Shown piece after piece: positions 17,878 to 27,188 of a DNA stretch of 64,000 nt. Made by a program: the position numbers and the translations under genes. The DNA is taken from contig NZ_JAGGLL010000002.1 in NCBI RefSeq assembly GCF_017874425.1, forward strand, positions 1-64,000, written 5' to 3'. Numbering within the stretch: the stretch's first letter is position 1; every line of letters begins with the position of its first letter. Source of the stretch: Clostridium punense. Lineage in GTDB: Bacteria; Bacillota; Clostridia; Clostridiales; Clostridiaceae. The notes beneath the pieces were generated by a model. That model had not been told where the DNA came from, searched no databases, and worked only from the letters and a program-made list of their open reading frames with translations.

Positions 17878-18021
17878 TTATTTTAATTTTTCTTCCCTTT
17901 TACACCATGTAGGTAATTTCTTATCCTTATGGTTTTCTTTACATTCCTTACAGTTTCCATGCCTTTTACATTTTCTTGTACAAGGACAACTAGGATTAAG
18001 TATTATTTGTTTTTCTTCCAA
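17878..18021 (-). CDS. 47-residue Cys-rich small protein
   Basis: Short open reading frame between the flavoprotein and the LDH-like gene. TTG start at 18021 with AGGAGGAG at good spacing. The product has six cysteines: CPC, then C, then the pair CKEC, and a final C in LPTWC. The order CPC-x3-C-x5-C-x2-C followed by LPxxC resembles small clostridial Cys-rich proteins of unknown function that I have seen in related genomes. Likely a zinc or iron-sulfur binding miniprotein. It may be cotranscribed with the flavoprotein, 156 nt downstream. Confidence 0.75.
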   Translation of the reverse strand: MEEKQIILNPSCPCTRKCKRHGNCKECKENHKDKKLPTWCKREEKLK

Positions 18022-18218
18022 AGATTAGCTCCTCCTAACCTATACATTATCTTTATCATAGTTCTAAAGCTTTTGGAAATAATTTATTCAAGTTGTTAAC
18101 TTTGGATAATCAAATTCAACACTTAATTCGTAAATTAAAACTACCTTCTTCCCTTAAGTTCTTTTGAGGATAAATGAATTAAATTTCACTAAGAAAACCT
18201 ATTGTAAACTCTAAATTC

Positions 18219-19577
18219 TCAACTGTTGTAAAGTTCGTCCAACAGTTTATAGGTATGTTGAAGTTCTTCAAATAGCTGTAATGGGAATTCTAAGGTTTCA
18301 ACTTCCGTACATCCCTTTAAAAATCTATTCTTGCATCCCATAAATGTTCCACCAATAAAGTTAGCGCTATAGTGCCACTGAGAATTAATTGTACTAAGTA
18401 ACGCTAAACTTCCTGAGGATAATGCTGGTGCTATATAGGGCTTAAATCCAGTACCACGAACTTCTAAATTGGCAGTTTTTGTTTTTTGTGTTAATTCCTT
18501 AGATAAATCTTCCCTATAATTCTCAATACTATTTGCTATTATAAGTCCTTCTCCGTGAGGACCAAAAGCTCTACCTTCTAGCGGATAATTTTCAGTTTGT
18601 TTATTTTCCATAGCATAATAACAGGCTCTTGCGTTCATAACACCTAACCCATAACCCCTTATTTGCTCTGGAGCTAGTCCTTTAAAGTCCACTATTCCAC
18701 TTTGGTCTTTATTACTCTCTTCAAAAGCTACCTTGCATAGCAAATCTACAGGGTCAGAGATCACTGCAAATATTCCCTTGAATCCACATTCTCTGGCCAT
18801 CTTTGCATAAGAACTTATTATTTTAGAGTTGCCTTTAAATTGAATAAGTCTTACATCCTGAACTTCTTTCCCAACCTCAGGAACTCCAACAGATACACAG
18901 AATACAAATAGATCACAGTTAAAAATATCCCCTTCTTTAAGCCTTACAATATTTATATCTCTTTCCACCATATTGGGAGAAAGAATTTGCCCTAACTCTA
19001 ACTTCCAACGATTAGTCTTATTTTCATCTCTATCATAAAGACCTAACTGCGATACCTTTTCACATCCTAGTAATTTAAGTCCTGTTAGTAGGGTTCCACC
19101 TACATCTCCTAACCCAACGACATTTATTTTCCACTTTTCGGGTTCCTTGTATTCAATTACATCTTTCCAGTTTTCGTAACCTATATTTAAGGAAATTATC
19201 CTTTTTTCCTCAATAGCATCAGCTACCCACTGGGGAATTGCTGGATTAGCTCCATTTAAGCTTTTTTCTTCTTCTATTTTTTGGGGTTTCTTAAGTAAGT
19301 CTAGAGTTTCTTCCTCTATAAATAAATGTTCCTTATGACTTACAACAAAGCTTCTTCTTGAATATTTAGGATTTAATAAATTAAGTGCATAAATTGTCCC
19401 GTCATATTCTTCTCCTTCATCCTGCGAAATCTCATGAAAATCCTCAAAACTGCTTGAGGTTAGCAAATTAGTATTAATCTCACTTTTTATATTATGTTCC
19501 TCAGGAATATTTGAAGCATATTCTTCATACTTTTTCTTTGAAATAATTAATTTATCTTTGTATTTATAATAAAACAT
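18219..19577 (-). CDS. LDH/MDH-like NAD-dependent dehydrogenase with N-terminal extension
   Basis: A 452-residue protein. Residues 1-140 are an extension not found in ordinary lactate/malate dehydrogenases. From residue 151 the NAD fold starts with VVGLGDVGG, followed by an acidic residue at the end of strand 2 (GLYDRDENK), the CDLFVFCVSVGVPE loop, ISDPVDLLCK (equivalent to VSNPVD) and the catalytic-histidine segment FGPHGEG. These match the LDH/MDH order, so a 2-hydroxyacid oxidoreductase is plausible; the substrate is not predictable. ATG follows AGAGGAG. It lies 63 nt downstream of the giant multidomain gene, on the same strand and probably in the same operon. Confidence 0.8.
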   Translation of the reverse strand: MFYYKYKDKLIISKKKYEEYASNIPEEHNIKSEINTNLLTSSSFEDFHEISQDEGEEYDGTIYALNLLNPKYSRRSFVVSHKEHLFIEEETLDLLKKPQKIEEEKSLNGANPAIPQWVADAIEEKRIISLNIGYENWKDVIEYKEPEKWKINVVGLGDVGGTLLTGLKLLGCEKVSQLGLYDRDENKTNRWKLELGQILSPNMVERDINIVRLKEGDIFNCDLFVFCVSVGVPEVGKEVQDVRLIQFKGNSKIISSYAKMARECGFKGIFAVISDPVDLLCKVAFEESNKDQSGIVDFKGLAPEQIRGYGLGVMNARACYYAMENKQTENYPLEGRAFGPHGEGLIIANSIENYREDLSKELTQKTKTANLEVRGTGFKPYIAPALSSGSLALLSTINSQWHYSANFIGGTFMGCKNRFLKGCTEVETLEFPLQLFEELQHTYKLLDELYNS

Positions 19578-19640
19578 AGGTTTCTCCTCTTAGTAATAAT
19601 TTTTAGTAGTCAATTATTTGGCTAATACTTAAATGTTAAT

Positions 19641-22600
19641 CTAAAAAAACATATTCTCCAGTCTTCTTAATTGCTCTAGATCATTTTGAAGATAATGAGA
19701 TGGAGCTATAGTTAAATCATAGTACATATCCTTTCCAATATCAGGCCTACGTGGAGTGGTTAATACTTCCCCTAAAGAGCCTAAGGTTAGATTTCGAGTA
19801 TATAATATGTGGTACTCATTTTCTAAGGCTCTTAGTATTTCAATGGAATTTTCTATACAAACCTTAGATAACTCAAAAATCTTGTTTTTATCTGCATTTC
19901 TTATAAAAATTGGATAAGTATAGGGAAGTATCGAGGTCACTGATGGAATTAGATTTCTCCTTGGATAAGCTCCTCTCCACAGGGCATCTCCTCCGATGAA
20001 GGGATACATAGAGTTTTCATTAAACCAAACCTTTAGCTTTGGAATAAAGTATACTGCATCTACTTCCCGTTCTTGCATATCCATTAAATCTTTTCCTCTT
20101 CCTGAAAGGATTCCAGCAATAATTTTCTTTACCTCAACCCCTTCCTTTTTTAAAAGTGGGTCTAAAGCTTTCATCCTGTAACCTTTATGAAGTATATTAT
20201 CAACAAGAATCACTGGCCTATTAAAGGACTTTATCGTTTTCATTTGATTTTCTAGATTCAAATAATAAGGTGATTCTCCTATAAAAAAGCTCTTCATATC
20301 TGGACTATAATATTTTTCTGTATGAAGTGACTTTGTTACTGTGTTTGGCACCACATATCTATCAAGAATATCCCCATATGGAACACACATAGTTTCTCCA
20401 TATTCCTTATTATGACTTACCTTTGTGGATACTCCATTTTCCTCACATATTTTTTTAATCATTTTTTGATGAAGAACATCTGTTTCAAAAGGAAGTATTA
20501 GCTCTCCTGGATATAGTCCAGTTAAAGCCTCCTGTAACCTCCTTCTTGTAGAGGAAACCACTGTTTTCACTCTACTGCTACTTCTAAAAGGTTCCTTTAG
20601 TACATTTTCAATATCTAAGTTCAGTACACAAGGATTGCTCATATCAACACCTAGAACAGGGATTCTATCATTGATTGTATCTAGTTCTTTAAACCCACAC
20701 AAAGATAAACCTTGTAATATAGCATCTGTGTAAAACTCATCTTGCCTTGGTTTAAATAAAGCATACTCATAATCTTTAGATATAGCATAAGCTAAGGTTT
20801 CTGTGATTAATATTTCTTCCATAGCCTTATTCTTATCTTTATTATTTAAATAAATTGCATCAATAAGGATAAGCCTCCCTGTTCCACTTTCACGGATAAA
20901 TCTAGCAACTTTATCACAGAGAACTTCCCTGTAAAGGTCATTGGAACGCACCCAATGCAGCGCTGAAAAACCTATAATTTCATGAGTTTCTGTATTTTTA
21001 ATTATAACTAGCTTTGCAGCAGTCTTTTCTGAGTGTTCTTTTAAAAACACCTTAACTAATTCCTTGTGCTTGGAAGAAATACTAACACTTTTAATTAAAT
21101 CCTCTGTAATTTCCTCCGCAAATTCAACATCTATATTAGAAGAGGTCAAAGATGTTTTTTCTAAAGGTTCCCTTTGATAGAAGCCTCTCTCATATACATA
21201 CTGCTGAACTAACGGGTCTATTAAACTTGATATGTCACGATTTCTATCAATGTAGTCTCTAATTTGACTTGAACTAATAGTTGCATAGCTTGGAGGAAGA
21301 TTTAAAACCATTACTTCCTCATTAATTTTCTGTTTAACATCCTCTAAATATTTACTTTTTCCTCTTTCAAAAATAATATGTGGAAAAGTATGGATAGAAT
21401 TTTCGCTTTGAGACTTTTTATAACAAGAAGCATTTAGTACAACGTCACTACCAGCTACAAAATAAACTTGTGAATGACTAAAGTTTTCTCTGAGCTTTCT
21501 TAAATCCTCTGAATTCGATATATTGGTTTGGAATACTTCTGGATAAATAAATATATTTAATTCATCTGCAATGGACATATTTATTAGAATTTTCCTTAGT
21601 ATGTTAGGCAAGGTTTTCTTTGACCAGGAAAACTCATCTACTGCTAGATAGACTTCAAAGCCCATGTCCCTAATTGCCCTTGCAATTATTTTATGACTTA
21701 AGGAGAAGGGGTCAAAGGTTCCAGGAAAAAAGGCTACTTTAGAACATGTAGGTATATCAATTTCCCCTTTGAAAAAGCTATAATCAGAAATAAATCTATA
21801 TATGTGATTTAGGGCTGCTGAGTTAGTAAGGAAAATAATTCTGTCTCTCTCATCATCAGTAATTAAGGTTAGTACCTTCTTACCAATAAGTTTAAAAATA
21901 TCATATTTTTCTTCTAAGGATAGGGTTTTCGCTCCAAAAATATCCTTACCTAAAGTGCTTATTGCTGCCTGTTTCACTCTAATTTTATAATCACCAAGAC
22001 CATTTAATAATATGCCTATCATACTTACAAGTCTGCTACTATTGGATTCCTTCTTTTCACTAAATCTATCTTTATATTTCCCATAGCCTGCAACACAGAT
22101 TCCAATAGTTTTTAAGATTAAAGGTTGTATATTTTCTTCTGATGCCTTTATTTTAATTTTAAAATCATCAATTACTTCATTTAGTTCCTTTGGCTCTAAC
22201 CAAAGAAGTACTTCTCCAAGTAGTGGTGGGATATATTCTGTAAATCTATGCTCATCTATTTCTAATGCTCTTAAAAGTTCTACAGCCACTTCATTTCTTT
22301 CTGCTAAGGTTAACCGAGGCATAATCCTCAAAATAGCAAAACCAGCCCTTTTTCTTACAGTTTCAACTGCACTTACCTTCAATAAATTGCAAAAATGAAT
22401 AGCTGTATGCAGTCCAGTTAGCTCTACATTTCTCAAGGTATACTCTAAAAGCAGTTGAATTTGGTGTTTTTTCTTTACCCAATCCGTGGCTGACTTTAAG
22501 TTGCTTAGAAAAATTTCTGGAATTCTTACAGAATCAAGATCACAAAATCTTTGAAACAAACAGATTTTTTCTTCTAAATCCATTAGGTTGGCTAAATTTA

Positions 22601-24563
22601 ATTTCATTAAGTTCTCTGTAGGAATTTTACTCCTAGTATTTGTAACATTCAAATATTCACTAGTGATTTCTCTAATTAGGCTGTTGTTAGGTATTTTTTC
22701 TAGTACATCTCCAATAGCTTCTAAGGCTGCTAGTCTTAAACTAGCATTTCTCTTTTTAGCCATAGAAATTATATATTTGAATACCACTGTTAAACTTTCA
22801 TCAAAGGGCTCCATAGGAATATACTTTACAGTTTCAATAAGAAATAACTGAGTTTCATTACTTAAAACACCTGTTGTCCTATAATAATCCATAAGTATAT
22901 TTCTATATGTTGTTATCATGGTTTTTCTACAATTTTTAAAAAGCGAATTTACCATTATTCTAGTGCTATAACCTATCCAAGTTCTATGTCCTGGTATTAT
23001 TTTATGACTTGGATTAAGAAGTAGGTCTAAATACTCTTTAAAAAGCTGCCCACTATTTATTTCTGGTCTATCTAAAATTACCTTTTTAGGGATTTCCTTA
23101 TTATAGTCCTCATCAAAAATCCCTATTAAGACTCCTATAAGTTCAGCGCAATGACGTCTAATATCATCTTCTGGATGAATTAAATTATCATATAAGAATC
23201 TCATAGTTTGAATTTTTTGTTTCTGAGTTAAATAAGTGGAATACTCCTCAAAAACTCTTATATATTGCCTTAAATTTTTCCAATGTTCTTCACTTCTTGC
23301 TTGCTCAAAAATCTCTTCAATAGAGTACTCATCACGAAGAGCATACATAAGCTTTATGTTGTGGTTTATTGAAAGGTACCTTAAATTCTGAACTACTTCT
23401 TTTCCATGCATTAAGGAATAGATAGGTCTTTCATTAAGAGTTAGATTTTGAGTTTCTTCAAGGGTAGTATTAACTCCAATGCTCACTAAATAATCTTCGA
23501 AATCCTTTAGCTTTGCATAAACTCTTCTATATCTTTTTTCCTTTTTTTCATCTATATTTTCTAACTTATCTAAAATTACCTTAAAGGAATCTGCAAGGGA
23601 AAAAATGTGCATTTTCACACCTTTATCTGTTTCAATATTTTTCACTCTAAAGTCTGAATATATTAAAATCAAATTTTCAAGGGAAAGATTTTCAAGTTCC
23701 AAATCCCAAGTAGAGTGATTTATAGCTATATTTCTAATATAGTTTATATTATGCTTTTTAAACCATTGGTCTGTATAATAATAATGTAGATGAGGAACTC
23801 TTCTTAGTTCTTCCCCCTTGCAGCCATACTTACCGATGTCATGACCTGCTGCAGCTCCTGAAACTCTTCCTAAATCCACTGGAAGGTTCTTGAGTTTTGC
23901 CTGTCTTCCAATATATAAGGATAAATGATGAACCCCACAAATATGATCTAAGGTATTATATCCAAAGACCTCACCATTAAGCTTCATGGTTTCATAAATA
24001 TAATCTCTCTTAAAAGCTTTAAGAAATCTAATATATTCTTCATCACTTTCAAGCCCTTGTATTTCTCCTTCAGTCAAAAACTTCATTGGATATAAGCTTT
24101 GCCAAGTATTATCCTCTGTGATCTTTTGAAACTCACATACTACTCTTAAAACCTTAAGGTAAGCCTCACAAATAGCATCATAATCTGAATTTAGCTTAAT
24201 TGATATTGCATCAGGAAAAGCCTTTTTTAGGGAATAATTGTACAAATAACTTAGCCACTGCTTTTCATTATTTTCATCTTTGAAGTTGATATCTAAATTA
24301 AATTCTTCTTCTTTAAGCACATAATCTTTTTTCGACTTAACACTATCTAGTATATTTTTCATTAGACCTTCACATAAGTAAAGGGTCTTCCTGCAGGTAA
24401 AGTCCTTTTCTTCTGACATAGCAATTAAATTTTCTATATATGAATCGCTTTTTAAGAATTCTCCAATTAACGCCTTTGAAATATTACTTACTCTTAGATA
24501 CCTTGAAGTCAAAAGTTTTTTCGATATCTTTTGATTGAGTTCCTTAAAGCTTAAGTTTTCCAT
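19641..24563 (-). CDS. giant HD / HEAT / NadD-like / GNAT / PRTase-like protein
   Basis: A single uninterrupted frame of 1640 residues. Domains in order: HD phosphohydrolase (about 205-310: HH at 212-213, GHDIGK at 240-245, INHSTWD, YSDFRVK); alpha-helical HEAT-like repeats (about 400-920); a nucleotidyltransferase of the NMN/NaMN adenylyltransferase type (about 940-1110: FFPGTFDPFSLSHK and the ISSSQIR motif); a GNAT-like acetyltransferase (about 1130-1290); and a phosphoribosyltransferase-like domain (about 1330-1520) with RPVILVDNILHKG as PRPP loop. No signal peptide. ATG follows GGAGGGTAGCG. The HD plus NadD pairing echoes the nadD-yqeK neighbourhood of Firmicutes. NAD or nucleotide metabolism is inferred; the true reaction is unknown. 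Confidence 0.8.
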   Translation of the reverse strand: MENLSFKELNQKISKKLLTSRYLRVSNISKALIGEFLKSDSYIENLIAMSEEKDFTCRKTLYLCEGLMKNILDSVKSKKDYVLKEEEFNLDINFKDENNEKQWLSYLYNYSLKKAFPDAISIKLNSDYDAICEAYLKVLRVVCEFQKITEDNTWQSLYPMKFLTEGEIQGLESDEEYIRFLKAFKRDYIYETMKLNGEVFGYNTLDHICGVHHLSLYIGRQAKLKNLPVDLGRVSGAAAGHDIGKYGCKGEELRRVPHLHYYYTDQWFKKHNINYIRNIAINHSTWDLELENLSLENLILIYSDFRVKNIETDKGVKMHIFSLADSFKVILDKLENIDEKKEKRYRRVYAKLKDFEDYLVSIGVNTTLEETQNLTLNERPIYSLMHGKEVVQNLRYLSINHNIKLMYALRDEYSIEEIFEQARSEEHWKNLRQYIRVFEEYSTYLTQKQKIQTMRFLYDNLIHPEDDIRRHCAELIGVLIGIFDEDYNKEIPKKVILDRPEINSGQLFKEYLDLLLNPSHKIIPGHRTWIGYSTRIMVNSLFKNCRKTMITTYRNILMDYYRTTGVLSNETQLFLIETVKYIPMEPFDESLTVVFKYIISMAKKRNASLRLAALEAIGDVLEKIPNNSLIREITSEYLNVTNTRSKIPTENLMKLNLANLMDLEEKICLFQRFCDLDSVRIPEIFLSNLKSATDWVKKKHQIQLLLEYTLRNVELTGLHTAIHFCNLLKVSAVETVRKRAGFAILRIMPRLTLAERNEVAVELLRALEIDEHRFTEYIPPLLGEVLLWLEPKELNEVIDDFKIKIKASEENIQPLILKTIGICVAGYGKYKDRFSEKKESNSSRLVSMIGILLNGLGDYKIRVKQAAISTLGKDIFGAKTLSLEEKYDIFKLIGKKVLTLITDDERDRIIFLTNSAALNHIYRFISDYSFFKGEIDIPTCSKVAFFPGTFDPFSLSHKIIARAIRDMGFEVYLAVDEFSWSKKTLPNILRKILINMSIADELNIFIYPEVFQTNISNSEDLRKLRENFSHSQVYFVAGSDVVLNASCYKKSQSENSIHTFPHIIFERGKSKYLEDVKQKINEEVMVLNLPPSYATISSSQIRDYIDRNRDISSLIDPLVQQYVYERGFYQREPLEKTSLTSSNIDVEFAEEITEDLIKSVSISSKHKELVKVFLKEHSEKTAAKLVIIKNTETHEIIGFSALHWVRSNDLYREVLCDKVARFIRESGTGRLILIDAIYLNNKDKNKAMEEILITETLAYAISKDYEYALFKPRQDEFYTDAILQGLSLCGFKELDTINDRIPVLGVDMSNPCVLNLDIENVLKEPFRSSSRVKTVVSSTRRRLQEALTGLYPGELILPFETDVLHQKMIKKICEENGVSTKVSHNKEYGETMCVPYGDILDRYVVPNTVTKSLHTEKYYSPDMKSFFIGESPYYLNLENQMKTIKSFNRPVILVDNILHKGYRMKALDPLLKKEGVEVKKIIAGILSGRGKDLMDMQEREVDAVYFIPKLKVWFNENSMYPFIGGDALWRGAYPRRNLIPSVTSILPYTYPIFIRNADKNKIFELSKVCIENSIEILRALENEYHILYTRNLTLGSLGEVLTTPRRPDIGKDMYYDLTIAPSHYLQNDLEQLRRLENMFF

Positions 24564-24750
24564 CGCTACCCTCCTAATAAAATCTTTATGAGTTTTTAAT
24601 GCAACTCTTTTACCTGTATTATATTTTAAATTATACCCTTCTAATCTTCTTATTTATAGGGTGTATCTTATTGTATTTTTAATGTATAGATTAAAAACTA
24701 GTTTTGATTTATAATATGGTGGTGAATTAAGTAAAAAGGAGCAATTTATT
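24564..24750. promoter_or_regulatory. divergent promoter region
   Basis: 187 nt between the giant gene (minus) and the permease (plus). AT-rich with TATA-like stretches for both directions; no operator recognised. Confidence 0.35.
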
Positions 24751-25887
24751 ATGAGACTTACTATAAATTATTTAAATAAAAGCAACCTTTTAGTACAATT
24801 TATAAAAAAAGAACTAGTGCTTATCCTTGCACTAACCCTCGCACTATTATCTTCACTTTGGAACGTGCCTAAATTGGAATATATTGATTATAAAGTTCTA
24901 ATTTTACTGTTTAACTTAATGGTAGTAGTTGAAGCCTATAAAGATTTAAAGGTTTTAGATGCTATGGCCACTTACATATTAAATAAAAGTACAAGCTACA
25001 AATATATCAGTTTAGGTTTAATCTTTATGACATTTTTCACTTCCATGCTTGTAACCAATGATGTAGCTCTCATCACCTTCGTTCCTCTAACTTTAATCAT
25101 TGGAAAAAAGACAAAGATTAATGTAATGAAATTAATAGTTTTTCAAACCTTAGGTGCAAATCTTGGGAGTAGTTTAACTCCTATGGGAAATCCACAAAAT
25201 TTATATATATATTCTTTCTACACTGTTAAGCCCTTGGAATTTTTTAAAACAACAATACCTTTAATGATTTTAGGTATTCTATTTCTTCTTGTATTAATAC
25301 TTTTAGAGAAAAATAGAGATTTAACTTTTAAATTAGAGAATGTTGCTATAAAAAATACCACCCATACTATTATTTTCTCTATTTTATTCTTTTTAATTAT
25401 TCTCTCAGTATTTCATATAGTTGACTACAAAACTACCTTTATTATAACCTTGCTAACAGTTTTAATTTTAAATAAAAATCTATTTTCTAGGGTTGATTAT
25501 AGTTTACTTCTTACTTTTGTGGGCTTTTTTATTTTTATTGGAAATATATCCAATCTAGAGGAAGTTAAATCTTATATGTCTGCATTATTAAATAATAAGC
25601 CCTCTTCTTACTTTAGTGGGATTGTCCTGAGTCAAATTATCAGCAATGTACCTGCAACTATGCTGCTATCTAAGTTTACCCTCTATTATAAAGAACTTTT
25701 ACTTGGGGTAAACATTGGGGGTATGGGTACTCTTATTGCATCTTTAGCTAGTGTAATTTCATACAAACTTTATATAAATGAATATTCGGATGAAAACAAT
25801 AAATATCTAAAAGTCTTTACAGTATATAATTTAATAGGTTTACTATTATTTACATCTATAATTTATTTTCTACTAATAGTCCACTGA
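24751..25887 (+). CDS. ion-transporter superfamily permease (ArsB/CitM/NhaD-like)
   Basis: Membrane protein of 378 residues with about ten predicted segments. Two hallmark hairpins of the IT superfamily are visible: VTNDVALITFVPL near residue 93 and GANLGSSLTPMGNPQN near residue 132. A second, weaker repeat follows (SNVPATMLLSKF, NIGGMGTLIASLASV). It probably moves an anion or dicarboxylate, possibly as an antiporter; the substrate cannot be read from sequence. ATG follows AAAAGGAG. The product is somewhat shorter than typical 420-residue members. A zinc-ribbon gene follows 62 nt later on the same strand. Confidence 0.82.
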   Translation: MRLTINYLNKSNLLVQFIKKELVLILALTLALLSSLWNVPKLEYIDYKVLILLFNLMVVVEAYKDLKVLDAMATYILNKSTSYKYISLGLIFMTFFTSMLVTNDVALITFVPLTLIIGKKTKINVMKLIVFQTLGANLGSSLTPMGNPQNLYIYSFYTVKPLEFFKTTIPLMILGILFLLVLILLEKNRDLTFKLENVAIKNTTHTIIFSILFFLIILSVFHIVDYKTTFIITLLTVLILNKNLFSRVDYSLLLTFVGFFIFIGNISNLEEVKSYMSALLNNKPSSYFSGIVLSQIISNVPATMLLSKFTLYYKELLLGVNIGGMGTLIASLASVISYKLYINEYSDENNKYLKVFTVYNLIGLLLFTSIIYFLLIVH

Positions 25888-25949
25888 ATATTAGTGCTTC
25901 ATTTAAGAGATAATAAGGTTAGAGAAATGCTAGAAAGGATGTTTTATAA

Positions 25950-26267
25950 ATGAAATTAACTATAGATGAATCCTTAGTATGCCCAAAATGTAACTCTAGT
26001 CACTTTGAAATGAAGCGTGAAGCCACTTATGTGTATACTTATGAAGTAAATCCACCTGATATGGTTTCCGATATTAAGGAGACTAAAGAAACTCCTTATT
26101 TATTTGATAATAGAGAACAGATTAATGAAAAAGAGTACCTAATTTGCAAGGATTGTGGTTCTACCTATCCTTGTTCTATTGATAGAAAGGATAATAAAAT
26201 TAGTCTTACAATACTTCAAAAGGCTCTTCGTGCAGATCACCAAGAAAAACCTGAATTTTGGGGCTAA
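25950..26267 (+). CDS. small zinc-ribbon hypothetical protein
   Basis: 105 residues with cysteine pairs CPKC (11-14) and CKDC (66-69) plus Cys75, predicting one zinc ribbon. The intervening 50 residues are polar. No known function. ATG is preceded by AAAGGATG. It probably shares a transcript with the upstream permease and ends at the hairpin 26277-26317. Confidence 0.7.
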   Translation: MKLTIDESLVCPKCNSSHFEMKREATYVYTYEVNPPDMVSDIKETKETPYLFDNREQINEKEYLICKDCGSTYPCSIDRKDNKISLTILQKALRADHQEKPEFWG

Positions 26268-26276
26268 TAATATCAC

Positions 26277-26317
26277 AAGGACTAAAAATAGAACATATTG
26301 CTCTACCTTTAGTCCTT
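26277..26317 (+). terminator. terminator-like hairpin after zinc-ribbon gene
   Basis: AAGGACTAAA pairs with TTTAGTCCTT around a 21-nt loop, followed by TATTTGCATTT. Confidence 0.65.
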
Positions 26318-26399
26318 TATTTGCATTTAGGGGTTATGTTTAAACATTATTTCTAAAATTCTAGAGATTATAAAACCCACTAAAACTTACACTCTAATT

Positions 26400-27188
26400 C
26401 TATGGATAAACGTATATATTTTCTGGTGTTTCTATTTTTTCTATATTTACAATCTCTACTAAAGGTAGTATTAAAGTTCCTTCACTTTCTGCGCTCTTCT
26501 CCTCTGTGCTTCCAATAATTCCTTCCACCTTAACCCAAGTATCCTTTTCTAAATTAGGAGTTTCAGTCCATTTTGACATTAAGCCCATCACCTGAGCATC
26601 AGCTGCACAACAAGCCATGGACATCCTACCTACAACAAATTGGTCTGGCTTAAAATCTTCTCTTTTGAACACAAACCCACTAAGGATTACTTTTTTTCCT
26701 CTATATTTTTCTATATTCATTCCTATATCATTAACTGCCTTATAAAAATTATTATGTTCTATTACTATAGTGTTTCCATCAGTTGAAAATAGGGTTTCCT
26801 TTAACTTATCTTCTGTAGTCTTATTATTTTTTTCTAAAGCTGAATTTTTAAACTTATCACCTTTAACATAGCTTGGCAGATTTACACTTTTATTATTTGA
26901 TATAGATAGATTCACTCCTTTTTCAGCTGCCGCAAAGCCTATAAATATAGTTAGAAGAAGTATGGTAAAACTCTTGTTAATTGGTTTAACGGTTTTAGGG
27001 ATAAAAACCTTATTTCCTTGGTAGAAGGTTAGTATGGTAAATACCACCAAAGCAAAAATTATATATTTTATCATTTTGGGACTGATAAAATTATTTATTT
27101 TTCCTGTAAATAATAAAAAGTAAAAAAGAGTTGAAAATCCCAATAGTATTATAAATATTAAAAATTCTTCAAAATTAAACTTCTTCAT
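26400..27188 (-). CDS. TIGR03943/DUF1980 family metal-transport-associated protein
   Basis: 262 residues: three or four membrane segments in the first 95 residues, then a soluble domain carrying GFVFKREDF and the conserved MACCAADAQVMG motif. This is the YcgQ-type partner of UPF0718 permeases, a pair linked to zinc homeostasis in Bacillus. ATG overlaps the permease stop by 4 nt (ATGA), so the two are translationally coupled. The exact role is not known; the cysteine pair may bind metal. Confidence 0.85.
   Translation of the reverse strand: MKKFNFEEFLIFIILLGFSTLFYFLLFTGKINNFISPKMIKYIIFALVVFTILTFYQGNKVFIPKTVKPINKSFTILLLTIFIGFAAAEKGVNLSISNNKSVNLPSYVKGDKFKNSALEKNNKTTEDKLKETLFSTDGNTIVIEHNNFYKAVNDIGMNIEKYRGKKVILSGFVFKREDFKPDQFVVGRMSMACCAADAQVMGLMSKWTETPNLEKDTWVKVEGIIGSTEEKSAESEGTLILPLVEIVNIEKIETPENIYVYP

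Noticed and set aside
26155-26343. 62-codon plus-strand frame overlapping the zinc-ribbon gene
   Set aside because: Out of frame with a gene that has a ribosome binding site and conserved cysteine pairs, and it runs through the terminator hairpin.
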